Positions 31,972-43,297 of a stretch of 64,000 nucleotides of DNA are shown in pieces. The position numbers and the translations under genes were made by a program. Location of the stretch: contig JAUPFP010000020.1 in NCBI GenBank assembly GCA_036925085.1, positions 2,560,495 to 2,624,494 on the forward strand, given 5' to 3'. The notes under the pieces are model-generated. The model had not been told where the DNA came from. It saw only the letters and a program-made list of their open reading frames with translations, and did not search any database. The first letter of the stretch is position 1; each line of letters starts with the position of its first letter. Source of the stretch: Brachycybe producta (lineage: Eukaryota; Arthropoda; Diplopoda; Playtdesmida; Andrognathidae).

Positions 31972-33587
31972 AAGCTTGACTTCAATGGGAGCGGTGTCCG
32001 ACTCCCCAAGAGTGGCTGGCGTGATTTCTTCCAGAGCACTCTTGCGTACGCCTGAATACTCTGCCTTCGGAGTGCTGATTCAAAGAGGTCGTCCTCTAAG
32101 TAGACTTTATTGGTCTGCATAGACACAAGGAGCTTCAGTGCCCTACCCAGGTCTCGGCCTAAGATGGCGTCGGGTGGGCCAGTGATAACCAGCAGGCGGC
32201 CCGTGGCAGATTGTTTTGCAATTTCCACTGTAGCGGAGACTTGCCCTGCCACGGCGATGGTGTTTCCTCCAACTCCCTCAATCCTTGGCGGATGAGCCAT
32301 AGGCTTGATGATGAGTTGGAGCTGCTTGGCAAGTGCCTTGGATATTACGCTACCATGAGCTCCGGTGTCTACGAGCATGCGGACCTCTTTGCCATTGATA
32401 GTGACAGTGATTTTCGGACTGTCATCACTGACACTATGATCTCCGATCTCTTGAGGCATGCAAGTATTCTTCAGTTGTCTATATAGGTCTTTCAGCATCC
32501 GGCGGCAACAAGGGCGCCCTTGGAGTGAAGCCCCACCACCTGGAGCCAAGATGGCGACCACCTCATTGGCGGTGCAACCCAGGGCGGCTGTGGCGAGGTT
32601 AATGACCTCAAGGGTACCATGCCAGGTAGTTAGGTCATCCATTCCCCAAGTTAACTCCGGGATGTAGTTGACCATCATTATTGGAATGCCGGCCGGTGCT
32701 CTGTCATAATTGGTTGTCTCAGGAGGCATGTCCGGTACTATGACCACACTACGGTGGTCCGTATCGGAGGCCTCCCTTGTGAAATCGTAGGTCGGGTGCG
32801 CGTACTGATGTTCTGTACGCTCATAGTTTGTATAGCGCGGTACATAGTACGCGCGCTCTTCAGGTATCGTATATGGACCTGGTACATGTCGTCTGTAGTA
32901 TGAATCGTAGCAGGGCTCGTACGGCTCTCGGTGCCCGACAGCGTACGGCGGAGAGTTGTCTGATTCACTACGATATTGGCGATATTGTGTTGTAGTACAT
33001 GTAGTCGGTAGTGGTGGCGCAGGCGGCAGTTGGGTGTCATTATGAATAATCATCATGTGAGTTATCTGTATTTTTAGTTCATTAAGTTGATGCATGATGG
33101 TGTTGAGTTTGCAACCATCACACGACTGTGTGGGAAGTGGATCTGGTAGTAGCGGAGGTCGCTCCTGTTGATATCTGGAGTAACATGTGGACGACATTAG
33201 GCGTCGAAATGTACTATTGTTTGTGGACCGAGCCGTGCGCCGTGTAGACTGTTGATGCACATCATTACTTTGGGTGCCGCCACTTTGTGGCACCCACCAG
33301 GTCCCAGGTTGAATAACTGGATCTGTGGTGGGTCCGAGTGGGACAGCCACACGTGATGATGCGGCGTATTGTGTATCGTATGTCTGTGATGTTGCATAGG
33401 CCCTCCACAATGCTGATGGATATATGCTTCCCCTGGAGTGCAGAAGAGCCCTCCGGGCGGTCCCAGTTAGTCGTGGGTGAGCATCCATTGTATTAAGGCT
33501 TGTGCAACACGTAGTGATCAATGTAAGTCGGTGTTTTGTAGGTTTGGCCGTTGATCTCGCTGTAGATCGCAGTCTTTTTGTCGGCAA
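31947..33587 (-). CDS. Gypsy-1 gag-remnant/protease ORF
   Basis: Open from 33587; the first ATG is at 33488. The N-terminal 270 or so residues are Pro/Tyr/Arg/Thr-rich and low-complexity. A pre-protease module follows (TWGMDDLTTWHGTLE, GRPCCRRMLKDLYRQLK) that is shared with Gypsy-2, then the aspartic protease with LVDTGAHGSVIS (around 32380-32345) and ILGRDLGRALKL. There is no retrotransposon capsid (the W...LK...F pattern of Gypsy-2) and no CCHC zinc knuckle. An internal deletion that fused the Gag N-terminus to the protease would explain this. Confidence 0.85.
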   Translation of the reverse strand: MPTKRLRSTARSTAKPTKHRLTLITTCCTSLNTMDAHPRLTGTARRALLHSRGSIYPSALWRAYATSQTYDTQYAASSRVAVPLGPTTDPVIQPGTWWVPQSGGTQSNDVHQQSTRRTARSTNNSTFRRLMSSTCYSRYQQERPPLLPDPLPTQSCDGCKLNTIMHQLNELKIQITHMMIIHNDTQLPPAPPLPTTCTTTQYRQYRSESDNSPPYAVGHREPYEPCYDSYYRRHVPGPYTIPEERAYYVPRYTNYERTEHQYAHPTYDFTREASDTDHRSVVIVPDMPPETTNYDRAPAGIPIMMVNYIPELTWGMDDLTTWHGTLEVINLATAALGCTANEVVAILAPGGGASLQGRPCCRRMLKDLYRQLKNTCMPQEIGDHSVSDDSPKITVTINGKEVRMLVDTGAHGSVISKALAKQLQLIIKPMAHPPRIEGVGGNTIAVAGQVSATVEIAKQSATGRLLVITGPPDAILGRDLGRALKLLVSMQTNKVYLEDDLFESALRRQSIQAYARVLWKKSRQPLLGSRTPLPLKSSLCSNRTNT

Positions 33588-35807
33588 CCGATACTATCGT
33601 ACCCTTATACACTGAGTGACGATAGTTTACCTACGTTTAATAAAGATGGTATCGTTGTTTAAGTGGCTGTGTTGGTGTTGGCGTTGTTCTTCAGTTGGGT
33701 GTGACGATCCCAACTGGTACAGTGTGTTTGTAAATTCTTTATTGAGTATCAATTTTGGTAAGATCTCTCTCTACACGTGGTATTTGGTGACCACGTGGAG
33801 GTTATACGAATCCCCAAAAGTCTCGATGAAGAAACAACAGATGTACGATGCAAGTGCGAGCGTGGTACACCACCCAATCGAAATTGCACTGCGGAAAGTG
33901 AATTAGAAATGAAAGTGTATTGCAGTTGCCTGAAGAAGAGGCAAGCAATACGAAGAGTAAAGCTAGAGCGCGGTGCCCGCACTTTTAGTTTTACTTGGAA
34001 ACTAGAATCAAGAGTGTGTGTGTAAAGAACACACAAAGAACAAAAAGTTCAAGATGGCTGAACTTTTTAAATGCACAAACAAAGGAGAAGTTCAAGATGG
34101 CTGAACTCTCCTGAAAGCAAGAGAAGAAAGCTGTTTTACTTGGAAAGTTTAAAACTTAGGTGCGGTGCCCGCACATCAAAAGTTTTAATTTAGTTTTATT
34201 AAAAAAAAGTAAAACAGTGTAGAAATTGAAGTGTGTTCAACAAGCTAAGTGCTTGGTGAACCAGAAGAAATGTTCAGACTGTAGAAATTTTGAGTCCTCA
34301 CTGCTGGATGGCTCTGGATGAAAAAGACAGAGTCAGTGCCCAGTGAGGGACTATGTTGAGTAGAATGAAGAAGTCCGTAGGTGGCGCTGTGGTGGCCACT
34401 TCCGGTCAGTTTATTGCAATGTCCAAAAATTGATGATTGAAAAGTTCCTCCGGGGCACGTTTTTATGGTGGCCAGGAGAAAGACACAAAAAGAGAGAAAA
34501 TTCAAAGTAAAAAGAGAAGTTTTCTCTAACAAGAGGAACTCCGCCAGGGGGCGCGTGAGTGCAACCCTCTGGAAGAGAAGAGAACACAAAAAAATGAGAG
34601 AAGGTACAACAATGAGTCACATGGAGCGAAAAACCGCTCCGTTGGCGCTTTTTGAAGAGTGTCCGGTCGATCCAAGATGGCGGCCGGGCTTCAGTGCTGT
34701 CCAATGGAGAAAGTTCATGTGATGATGCATTGAGGTGATGATGATGAAGAAACTGAAGAACATGACTTGGGACATAGAGGGTCCCAAGGGAAACACAAGT
34801 GTAAAAACAAAGAACAAAGAAAAGGGGGGACAAGAAAGTCCCACGTGGCTAGAAAAAGTGTGTTTTAAGCTTGTAAGCCCCCTAACAATGAGATAGAGTT
34901 AGGGAGAATCTTGCTTGAAAATTAAAGATGAAGAGTGAAGATAATAGGACATTTTAAAAGACACACACGTCCTTTAAAAGCCTATTAATAGGTGAATAGA
35001 TTAGTAGATGAGATTTGTTTGCTCATCTCATAATGAGACTGCAAACTCCTCTCGGAGAGTAAGAAGAATTTGTTTAAAGTGTTGCCCACGGAGTGTGGGT
35101 TTCACTTTGAAAATTAAAGAAGAACAAAGGTGAAAGTGGGTGATGATAATGGAAACATAAAATACAAAAACACGGACGGAAACACATGTGTCAAAGAACT
35201 ACTACCAAGGTGTTGCCCACGTGCTCGATGGATGTCGATGCAGCAGTTCCTTTAACATGTGTCTCTAAGGACAGGACACAGAATCGCGCGGTCGACACGT
35301 GGTGTGTGTAGCCACAAGTCTCTTTCGCGATTCCACAAAAACGGTACCATGCGGTTGGCTTTGACGTGATCGAGGGCCTCCATACATGGTCCCAACATAA
35401 AAAGGCGCCACGCGGTTGACTTTGACGCTATCGAGGGCCTCCATACGTGGTTCCAACACAAAGGACGCCGCGCGGTTGGCTTTGACGTGATCGAGGGCCT
35501 CCATACGCGGTTTTACAAACGGCGCCACGTGGTCGACTTTGACGCTATCGAGGGTCTCCACACGTGGTTCCAACACAAAGGACGCCGCGCGGTTGACTTT
35601 GACGTGATCGAGGGTCTCCATACGCGGTTTTACAGACAGGCGCCACGCGGTTGATTTTGACGCTATCGAGGGTCTCCATACGTGGCTCCAACATAGAAAG
35701 GACGGATGAAGCCTCGTGAGGCACAATCACGAGACTTAGGACAAAGGACGGCTTCTGTTTACAGGTCGGAGAAGGCAGATGGAGCTATACCCCGCACCTC
35801 CACCAAA
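33588..35807 (-). other. Gypsy-1 5' leader
   Basis: About 2.2 kb between the 5' LTR and the first ORF. A primer-binding-site-like TGGTGGAGGTGCGGGG begins 2 nt after the LTR (35805-35790); I could not name the tRNA. It contains a tandem array (35330-35705) and two copies of AAGTTCAAGATGGCTGAACT (34047 and 34091). No long conserved frame. Confidence 0.75.
35330..35705 (-). repeat. Tandem repeat of about 60 bp in the Gypsy-1 leader
   Basis: Six to seven degenerate units, each with CGCGGTTGACTTTGACG, ATCGAGGGCCTCCATACG and a CCAACA or TTTACA end. Units alternate between two subtypes (GACGTGATCGAGG and GACGCTATCGAGG), a higher-order pattern. The minus-strand frames through it have no stops but look like a repeat artefact. 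Confidence 0.85.
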
Positions 35808-36492
35808 TGTGGGCTTTTGACATCAACCAATATTTTATTACCAACCTTTAGATGACATTTTCTACTTTTCGTTTCTTCTCTGAGCAGTATGACACCTGCA
35901 CAGAGAAGATCCGAGCTGTAGAGAGAGCTGGATGGAGATAGATTGTAGTCACTCTTCTGCATGGGGGTGTAATCGATGCAGGAGAGTGGCGGCCATCTCT
36001 CTCTCTTCCGGTTGATGCTGATATACATCTTCTCCATCGGTATCCCGACCAGAGAAGATGTTGTAGCTGCTGAGAATCGTATAGCTCCTGCCCTATGAAA
36101 CCTCCGGCCTCTGAAGAGAAGTTATTAACATAAAGACATAGAGACAACGCTACTTCTTGTTACAACACTTTTATTCACTCCTTGTAAGAAGTACAGATAC
36201 AAGGGTGAATAGTAATATACTAACTGGAAATCCTCAGGCCCATGATTTGGAATGTATCTCAAAAACAGGCAAAGGAAAGAACTTCTGAACAAAGAGGAAC
36301 ATGGTCCTTTTATACCTTGGACCTGTGTACACCTGCGAGGTGTAACCAGGTCCAAGTGACCATGGTCCTTTATGTATCAATCCGCCGCTTGGGCATGAGT
36401 CAGAAAGGTGAGTCAGAGAGGAGGGAGGGACGGTTGAGAGTTGTTTACCCCCCAGGCTATGGTTTTGGCGGGATCACGATTTACAGGGTGTT

Positions 36493-36495
<3 letters not shown>
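35808..36495 (-). repeat. Gypsy-1 5' LTR
   Basis: 688 bp, same as 26428-27115 except for about two bases. The TATA box (TATAAAAGG on the minus strand) is at 36314-36306. It ends CCCACA at 35808, directly before the primer-binding site. The outer flank is (TA)n. Confidence 0.96.
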
Positions 36496-36556
<61 letters not shown>

Positions 36557-36624
36557 TATATATGTATATATATATATATATGTATGTATATGCATATATG
36601 TATATATGTACTGTAATGTACATA

Positions 36625-36661
<37 letters not shown>

Positions 36662-36684
36662 ATATATACATATATACATATATG

Positions 36685-36715
<31 letters not shown>

Positions 36716-36732
36716 ATATATATATCATTTAT
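36496..36732. repeat. (TA)n / (TATATG)n microsatellite
   Basis: Long TA tract with ATATGTATATAC interruptions, at the Gypsy-1 insertion site. It generates spurious IYIYIY frames. Confidence 0.95.
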
Positions 36733-36747
36733 ATTTATATCATGTTT

Positions 36748-36965
36748 TGGTGAATCAGAGAATGGACCACAAGATGAGTGAGACACGTACGGGCCTTTAT
36801 ACCTTGGACCCGTGTACATCTGTATGGTGTACTTGCGCCCAAGAGACCATGTCCCCCCCACTTCGTACCCATTTGCCGATTCATTTTTTGACCAGGGGTC
36901 TTCTTGACCACGAGGAGAAGCGGGACCCCAATTCTACCACTTCATAAAGAAGTTGAAACACATGG
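36748..36965 (-). mobile_element. Degraded LTR remnant
   Basis: GAGAATGGACC, a TATAAAGG-type box (on the minus strand) and TGGACCCGTGTACA-like motifs resemble the corresponding stretch in 26150-26230 and other LTRs here. Termini not found. The following 36966-37971 is AT-rich with no gene recognised. Confidence 0.4.
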
Positions 36966-37971
36966 TGTCACACTGATTTAGGGTTGAACTACATATTTGG
37001 CTATCTGTGGCTTTAAAGCTTGGCAGCTGCTGCTTGATTTTGCTTTACAACTTCAAGCAACAAAATCATTGCTGCGTATTAGCATCGAAATCCAACTTTT
37101 GTTGCCTGCTCAAAAAGGTTTATCGTCGGTAATTAAGAAGTGATACCATGTAACTGACATTCTTGGTGGTTTTGAGGTTTTGACATAAAAAAATCAGGAA
37201 ATGGCGAAAAATGTCGCGAAATAAACATAAATTTATTTTAAAAAGATATTGACTGGTATAGACATCTGGTAGAGAGTGCTCACATCCATTTAATGTGATT
37301 TTGTGAATATTTAGAAAAAAATTGTTTTTGATGTCATGTGCGTAACATAATTATCATATTAATTATGGCTCAAAAGAAAAAAAACTTCCAAATAATTTTA
37401 TTAGCAAAAAAATAGTGTAACACAACTTTAAATTTGCTACAAAATTCTAGTTAGGTAATATCCGGCATCGGCGCTTCATCTCCCTTTTCATATTTATATT
37501 TATTTTAAGTGGTGAGCAAAGCGAGCCAAAAAAAAAAAACTAGCAACATTTTTTTCAATATAACGCCAAACATGTGAACACGTATATGAAATGGAAGTAG
37601 TTTTTAAATTGTGGTAAACGTAAATTTACATTTCACAGTTACGAAAAGAGGCTCTCGAGGTTCATCCAAATTTGAGTAGTTCCCCGAGGGCTTCACAATT
37701 TCTATATTTTAGGGGGCTTCTTAGCTTTCAGAGAGGCTCCCAATGGCCTTCTAGTTTTGATAGGTTTTTTGGATGCCTCGCAGTTTCAAGAACATCCCCG
37801 ACACCTTCACAATTTTGTTAGGCTCCTGTTGGGTTATTTAAGCCTATAACTTTTTTTAATTTTCAAGTAATATAGTATAGTTAGAATTATATATTTTAAT
37901 GCACTGTTAACAATTAGCTTAAAATTACAAAAATGTAGGTGTTATAGTTTTTGAAATACAAATCTAAACAC

Positions 37972-38625
37972 TGTGAGCGTGACGGCGATTCTGACCTTTA
38001 AATCCGTACCTCGTTTCTTCCCTTGACCGTGTGGTAGCCACATGAGAAAGATTGGAGTTACCAAAGTAGGTGGATGATGATGGATTGTAGTCGTCCTCCT
38101 GAGTAGGGGTGTAATCTCTCAGAAGGATGGTTACCATCCACTTCTGATCACCGCTGTTTCTTCTTTCTTCTTCTTTCATCTGAATATGTGCTCCGTAGGG
38201 ATCCGTATGTCTTCTTGCCCTATGGTGTCTCCGGCCTGTTTAGAGAAGGGTTAGTTTCCGAACATAGAGACAACGCAGTGTCTCATTGTAAACACTATTC
38301 ATTCTTGCACAGAAACATGAACATTACAAGAATGAATTCTATTAAATCAAAGGTGCGTCCACGTGCCCATGATGTGATACGGATAGAATCGACATAGTAC
38401 AAAAGTTGAGCGAAAGAGTGGACGAAGAACAAATAGGAACATATGGTCCTTTTATATCTTGGACCTCTGTGTATACCTACGAGGTGTAACCAGGTCCAAG
38501 TGACCATGGTCCTAAAGGTATCAATCCGCCACTTAGGTTTAAATATAGAATGGGGGAGGGACAGGGATGAGTCACACACCCCCAGGCTAGCATTCCGGGA
38601 GGATCATGACTCACTGGATGTTACA
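37972..38625 (-). mobile_element. Solo LTR of a related family
   Basis: 654 bp, TGTAACATCCAGTGAG...GTCACGCTCACA on the minus strand. It has the same layout as the Gypsy-1 LTR (TATAAAAGGACC, GTCCAAGTGACCATGG, AGTCACACACCCCCAGGC) but diverged sequence. Flanked by ACAC at 37968-37971 and 38626-38629. Confidence 0.88.
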
Positions 38626-38815
38626 ACACATAGATTTATTACGTGCACCACTCGACAATGATAAAAGTAAATGTTTGATGCACCGACGCCACCGGCACAG
38701 GTAGCATTTGCCGCCTTGCCACCCGGGCCAAGTACGTCTCTGAATTTGCATTATAACGCTTTTTGTCTCTTCTTGTAAAATTTATATTTTGTTAGTTACG
38801 TGGTATCACTTCTTA

Positions 38816-39750
38816 GGTTTGGCACCTGGAATATAGGGAGTTTGACAGGGAAGACTAGGGAGTTATCTAGTGTTCTAAAGGCTAGGAGGGTAAATGTTGC
38901 ATGTCTGCAGGAGACAAGATGGAAAGGGGATAAATCCAGGGACATTGGGGATGGGTATAAATTAATTTATGCAAGTAGTGAGGAGGGTAGAAATGGAGTG
39001 GGAATTGTCCTAGATCAGGAACTCAGACATAGTGTGGTTGAGGTTAGGCGGATAAATAGTAGGCTGTTAGTAGTAAAGGTAGTTTGGGGTGGCATTGTTA
39101 TAAATGTAGTTAGTGCATATGGCCCCCAGGTTGGATTAGATACAGCCAGGAAGCTAGCATTCTGGGAACAGTTTGATGACCTAATGTTGGGCCTGAGTAG
39201 GAAGGAACGGGTCATAATTGGTGGGGACTTTAACGGACATGTAGGTAGAGGTAGGGAAGGGTATGAAGAGGTACATGGTGGGTGGGGCTATGGAGAGCGA
39301 AATAAAGCAGGGGAGAGTATCCTGGAGGCAGCAGTGGCACATAAGTTAATTTTAGCAAACACACTATTCCAGAAGCGAGAGGAACATTTGATTACTTTTA
39401 AGAGCAGGGCAGGAGAATCCCAGATTGATCTCTTCATGATTCGGAGTGAGGATAGAAACGAGTGCAAGGATTGTAAAGTGATACCGAGTGAAAACTTAGC
39501 GGGACAACATAGGCTAGTAGTGTTAGACCTAAAACCTAGGGGTGCAAAACAGGTGGTCAGACATAGAGGAGAGACAGCAATTAGGTGGTGGGCATTACCA
39601 GACAAGGCGGAAGAGTTTAAGAAAATGGCAAGTAAGATAGCATGGGATTTAGATGGCACTGCAGGAGAGCTGTGGACAAGGGTAGCACAACAGATCCGTG
39701 ATTGTGGAAACGAGGTACTAGGGACAGTACGAGTAGGGGGTCTCGATTAG
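38816..39750 (+). pseudogene. RTE LINE apurinic endonuclease domain (broken)
   Basis: The AP-endonuclease begins at FGTWNIGSLTGK, with LQETRWKG, VIIGGDFNGHVGR, SQIDLFMI and GQHRLVV motifs in the normal order. The frame ends at 39750 after a frameshift near 39730; the following frame 39702-39956 carries the linker (ETWWWDEEVQRAVKRKK). The apparent ATG-like start at 38800 is inside the target duplication and is not the element's own. Confidence 0.9.
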
Positions 39751-39956
39751 ACAGAGAAACTTGGTGGTGGGATGAGGAGGTACAGAGGGCAGTTAAAAGG
39801 AAGAAAGATGCTTTCAAGACTTGGTGGCACGATGGAAGCAGGGAGGCCCAGATAGAATACAAGCGTGCCAAGATAGAGGCCAAACAGCAGGTAGCCTTAG
39901 CAAAGCATAAGAAATATGCGGACATGTATGCCAAGTTAGGTACCAGAGCAGGATAA

Positions 39957-41657
39957 ATGGCAGTATATAGAATAGCTAGGGCTCGGGAGAATAAAGGCAG
40001 AGATATTGAAAATGTGGTGAGTGTTAAGGTTAATGGGGGCAAAGTATTGTGGGGTAGGGAGCCAGTACGGAACAGGTGGGGAGAATATTTTAGTAAGCTT
40101 ATGAATGAGGGGGTAGAGCAGGAGCCTTTCACTGGAAGAAATAATCATAGAGAAGAAGTGGAGCAGGTTAGGGCTGAGGAAATTGTTCAGGCATTGCGAA
40201 AAATGAAGCTAGGGAAGGCTTTAGGGCCAGATGGGATACCAGTAGAGGTGTGGAAGGTCTTGGGGAATGTTGCCATTTCCTGGCTCACAAAGTTATTCAA
40301 TAGATTGGCTATGGGGGATAGAATGCCAGGTGCATGGCGGGACAGCTGGTTAGTGCCTATTTTCAAAGGGAAGGGTGATGTTCAGGAATGTGGGAACTAT
40401 AGAGGTATTAAATTGATGAGTCATACGATGAAGCTTTGGGAGAGAGTAATTGAAGCTCGACTACGGGGTAAAACTGCAATTGGGGGAAGTCAGTTTGGGT
40501 TTATGCCAGGAAAATCCACAATGCACCCTATTTTTGCCGTAAGGCAAGTTATTGAGAAGTTTCGGGCTGCCAAGAAAGAGTTACACATGGTATTTATAGA
40601 TCTAGAGAAAGCCTATGACAGAGTACCACGGACGTTATTGTGGGAGGTCTTACAGAAGAAGGGGGTGGGTGAGAGTTATATAGATATGGTGAGGGACATG
40701 TATAGGAATGCACGGACAAGCGTTAAGACTGCCTGGGGGTTCTCTGACAGTTTTCGTGTTAGGATTGGTGTGCACCAGGGCTCAGCACTTAGTCCATATC
40801 TATTTATTTTGGTCCTGGATGAGTTACTGGCAGGGGTGAGGCAGGAGGTCCCCTGGTGTATGCTGTTTGCAGATGACATAGTCTTAGTTGGGGAATCCAA
40901 ATTGGAACTCGAGATAAGGTTAGAGGAGACTAGGAATGCCTTGGAATCAAAGGGGTTGAAAATAAGTAGGGCAAAAACGGAGTACATGAAATTTCAGTGG
41001 GATGGGAAAGAACAGTTGAATGAGGGGATTAGACTTGGGGACAGTTTAATGCAGCAGGTGCATGACTTCAAATATTTAGGATCTGTGCTGCAAGATGATG
41101 GGAGCTTAGACTTAGACATCACAAACCGGATAAAAGCAGGTTGGCATAGGTGGAGGCAGGCTAGTGGGGTTTTATGTGACAGGAAGTTACCTATAAAATT
41201 GAAGGGAAAGTTTTATAGAACAGTAGTCAGACCAGCTATGTTGTATGGGTCAGAATGTTGGGCAATCAAGAAGGTGCATGAGGATAGAATGCAGGTAGCT
41301 GAGATGAGAATGCTAAGGTTTATGAGTGGGGTGACCAGAAGGGATAGGATCAGAAATGATTTTATTAGGGGTAGTGTAGGGGTAACAAATATAGTAGAAA
41401 AGATGCAGGAAAATAGGCTGCGGTGGTTTGGGCATGTCCTCAGGAGTGGAGAAGATGGGCTGCTGAGACAGGCAATGAACTTAGACCTGGGAATAAAACG
41501 GGGTAGAGGAAGACCCAAGCAAACCTGGGATGTGGTAGTAAAACGGGATATGGTGGCATGTGGGGTCACTGGGGGCTTGGTGCAAAATCGAAACGAGTGG
41601 AGAGTTAGAACCAGCAAGGCCAACCCTGCTGCTCGCGGGATAAGGTACAGGAAATGA
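39957..41657 (+). pseudogene. RTE LINE reverse transcriptase (broken)
   Basis: Same polyprotein, after an in-frame TAA (39954-39956). RT blocks: KALGPDGIPVEVWK, WLVPIFKGKGD, CGNYRGIKLM, FIDLEKAYDRVPR, GVHQGSALSPYLF and the active site MLFADDIVL. The C-terminal part has MLYGSECWAI and RRDRIRNDFIRG, typical of RTE-like and related LINEs. It ends before the (ATG)n tail. Confidence 0.93.
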
Positions 41658-42181
41658 TGATGATGATGATGATGATGACGTGGTATCACTTCTTAAGCGA
41701 CGAAATGTAGTTGCTTACCGTCATTAACATTTTTGCTCATAAAACCTAGAAGAATGTTCAAAAAGTAATCCAATAATTTTCTGGCACTACATGTATATGG
41801 AAGCATTCTAGGTATAGCAAAGTTGAATCAATTTTTACTCTTGTGTTGACATAAATGAGAAGCTTATTTCAGATCCCCTTGGGAAATCTTGCTTATTAAA
41901 TGAGCAATACAAACGGAACTTCACCGTTAAATGTCTGGCGTGCACTGCATGAAGTTTTGGTTTCAATAACCTTCTCTATAGATTCAATCATAATTATTAC
42001 CTTCGACGTGATAATCGAGCAATTTCCAATTTCAGATTCAAACGAAAATTGTCGTTTCTACAGGAATGCATTTATTTAAGTCGCTACAATGGTCGCAATT
42101 TTTGTGTGGAAATGGAAAGGCAACCATGCAATATTTATAATGGTATTGTAGTGAAGCTCACACATTAGTAAAATGCGTACC

Positions 42182-42498
42182 CAGGGGCGGATTTACCAAT
42201 AGGCAGAGTAGGCAGCTGCCTAGGGCGGAAAATGTTTGGGGGCGGCAAATTGTAAATTTTTTTTTTTTGAAAATTCGTTTTGGATACAAAAAAAGTATTG
42301 TAAAACAATAAACTGCCTAATATAACTTGGTTGGCAAGAGTAATCGATGTAACAAGAGCCAGAATGACCACTTCCGACAAAACAGTTGACATTACCATTG
42401 TTAAAAGCCTACAAAAGTAACTTTATTACTTTAAGAAAGTATAGGCCATATGTGTTCAGTTGCTGCCTAGGGGCGGCAAAATGGTAAATCCGCCACTG
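42182..42498. mobile_element. hAT MITE, 317 bp
   Basis: Ends CAGGGGCGGATTTACCA and inverse TGGTAAATCCGCCACTG; an inner GCTGCCTAGGGCGG block is also inverted. 8-bp duplication TGCGTACC at 42174-42181 and 42499-42506. Non-coding. Confidence 0.92.
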
Positions 42499-42529
42499 TG
42501 CGTACCTTACTATTTCTGCCCGGGCACCT

Positions 42530-42960
42530 GTAGGTCTCAACCGGTAGAACCGAACTGTTTCTACTCTGTTCGGAACTGGTTTAATCGGTTCGCGGTTCAT
42601 GATTTTTTGGAAACCAGTTCTGATCAGTTCGTCGATCTTGACGAACCGGTTCCCAATATGTATTAGGAGATTTGCGCAGCAAATTATGCACGGATCTGCA
42701 CAGCACATTAGTCTAATGTGTTGCGCAAATCTGCTAATGGTGTTAAGAACCGGTTCGTCAAGATCGATGAAATGATCACAACCGGTTCCCAATATATACA
42801 TTAGCAGATTTGCGCAGCACATTAGTAAAGAGGTGGCAAACAGTAGAACCGAACCGAATCTACTCGTTTCTGAAAAAGTTCTTATCAGTTCAATCTATAC
42901 TGATTAACCGGTTATATCAGTTCCAGTAACTGGCGACACGATTCTACCAGTTTCGAACCA
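42530..42960. repeat. AACCGG-rich inverted-repeat block
   Basis: Many CCGGTTC/GAACCGG motifs, and an internal palindrome near 42655-42745 with TTTGCGCAGCA and its inverse. Probably a degraded hAT-like element of the type seen at 18237. The frame 42409-42822 is a shadow. Confidence 0.5.
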
Positions 42961-43017
42961 TTAACATTTATGGCAACACCTGGCATCATTACTAGGACAT
43001 TATAAAACACGTTTTTA

Positions 43018-43297
43018 AAGGGTGTGGGACATTTGCCCTAAAGACACTAGCCCTAAAACCATTTGCCCTAAAAGGACATTTGCCCTAAACGCCAAATAAT
43101 GTAAATTTACTTTATTTGACGTTTTTTGTGTGCCTGTGACGTGCATAACCTATTTATGAAACTCCACTGAAAGACACTAAACCATATAAAAAAAGAGGAA
43201 AAAAGTGATTTTATGGCAAATGATTTTAGGACAAATGATTTTAGGGCAAATGATTTAGGGCAAATGGTTTTAGGACAAATGGCTTTAGGGCAAATGG
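43018..43297. mobile_element. Satellite-armed fold-back element, copy 2 (short arms)
   Basis: Begins GGGTGTGGGACATTTGCCCT. The left arm has four units, the core shares AAAGACACTAAACCATAT with copy 1, and the right arm has inverted units to 43297. It shows that arm length varies while the core stays. Confidence 0.85.

Larger units (their letters stand above)
26428..36495 (-). mobile_element. Gypsy-1: full-length Ty3/Gypsy retrotransposon
   Basis: About 10.07 kb, minus strand: 5' LTR 36495-35808, primer-binding site, long leader with tandem repeats, gag/pro ORF, pol ORF, third ORF, polypurine tract, 3' LTR. The order protease, RT, RNase H, integrase identifies Ty3/Gypsy. LTR identity of about 99.7% implies recent insertion. 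No canonical capsid or CCHC knuckle was found, so it is probably not autonomous. The insertion site is a (TA)n tract on both sides. Confidence 0.93.
38816..41677 (+). mobile_element. RTE-type LINE, 5'-truncated, with 18-bp target duplication
   Basis: Flanked by the identical ACGTGGTATCACTTCTTA at 38798-38815 and 41678-41695. It ends in (ATG)n at about 41655-41677, as RTE-clade elements end in short tandem repeats rather than poly(A). The body starts inside the endonuclease (RFGTWNIGSL). The coding region is broken by one frameshift and one stop. Confidence 0.92.

Noticed and set aside
34411..34833. 140-codon minus-strand ORF in the Gypsy-1 leader as a possible missing Gag.
   Set aside because: Composition is Ser/Leu/His/Phe-rich with no capsid or zinc-knuckle pattern.
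36441..36947. Tyr/Ile-rich ORFs (also at 23731, 25700, 49091, 52743).
   Set aside because: They are translations of (TA)n microsatellites.
38800..38815. Start of the LINE ORF at 38800.
   Set aside because: The codon lies in the 18-bp target duplication, so it belongs to the insertion site, not to the element.
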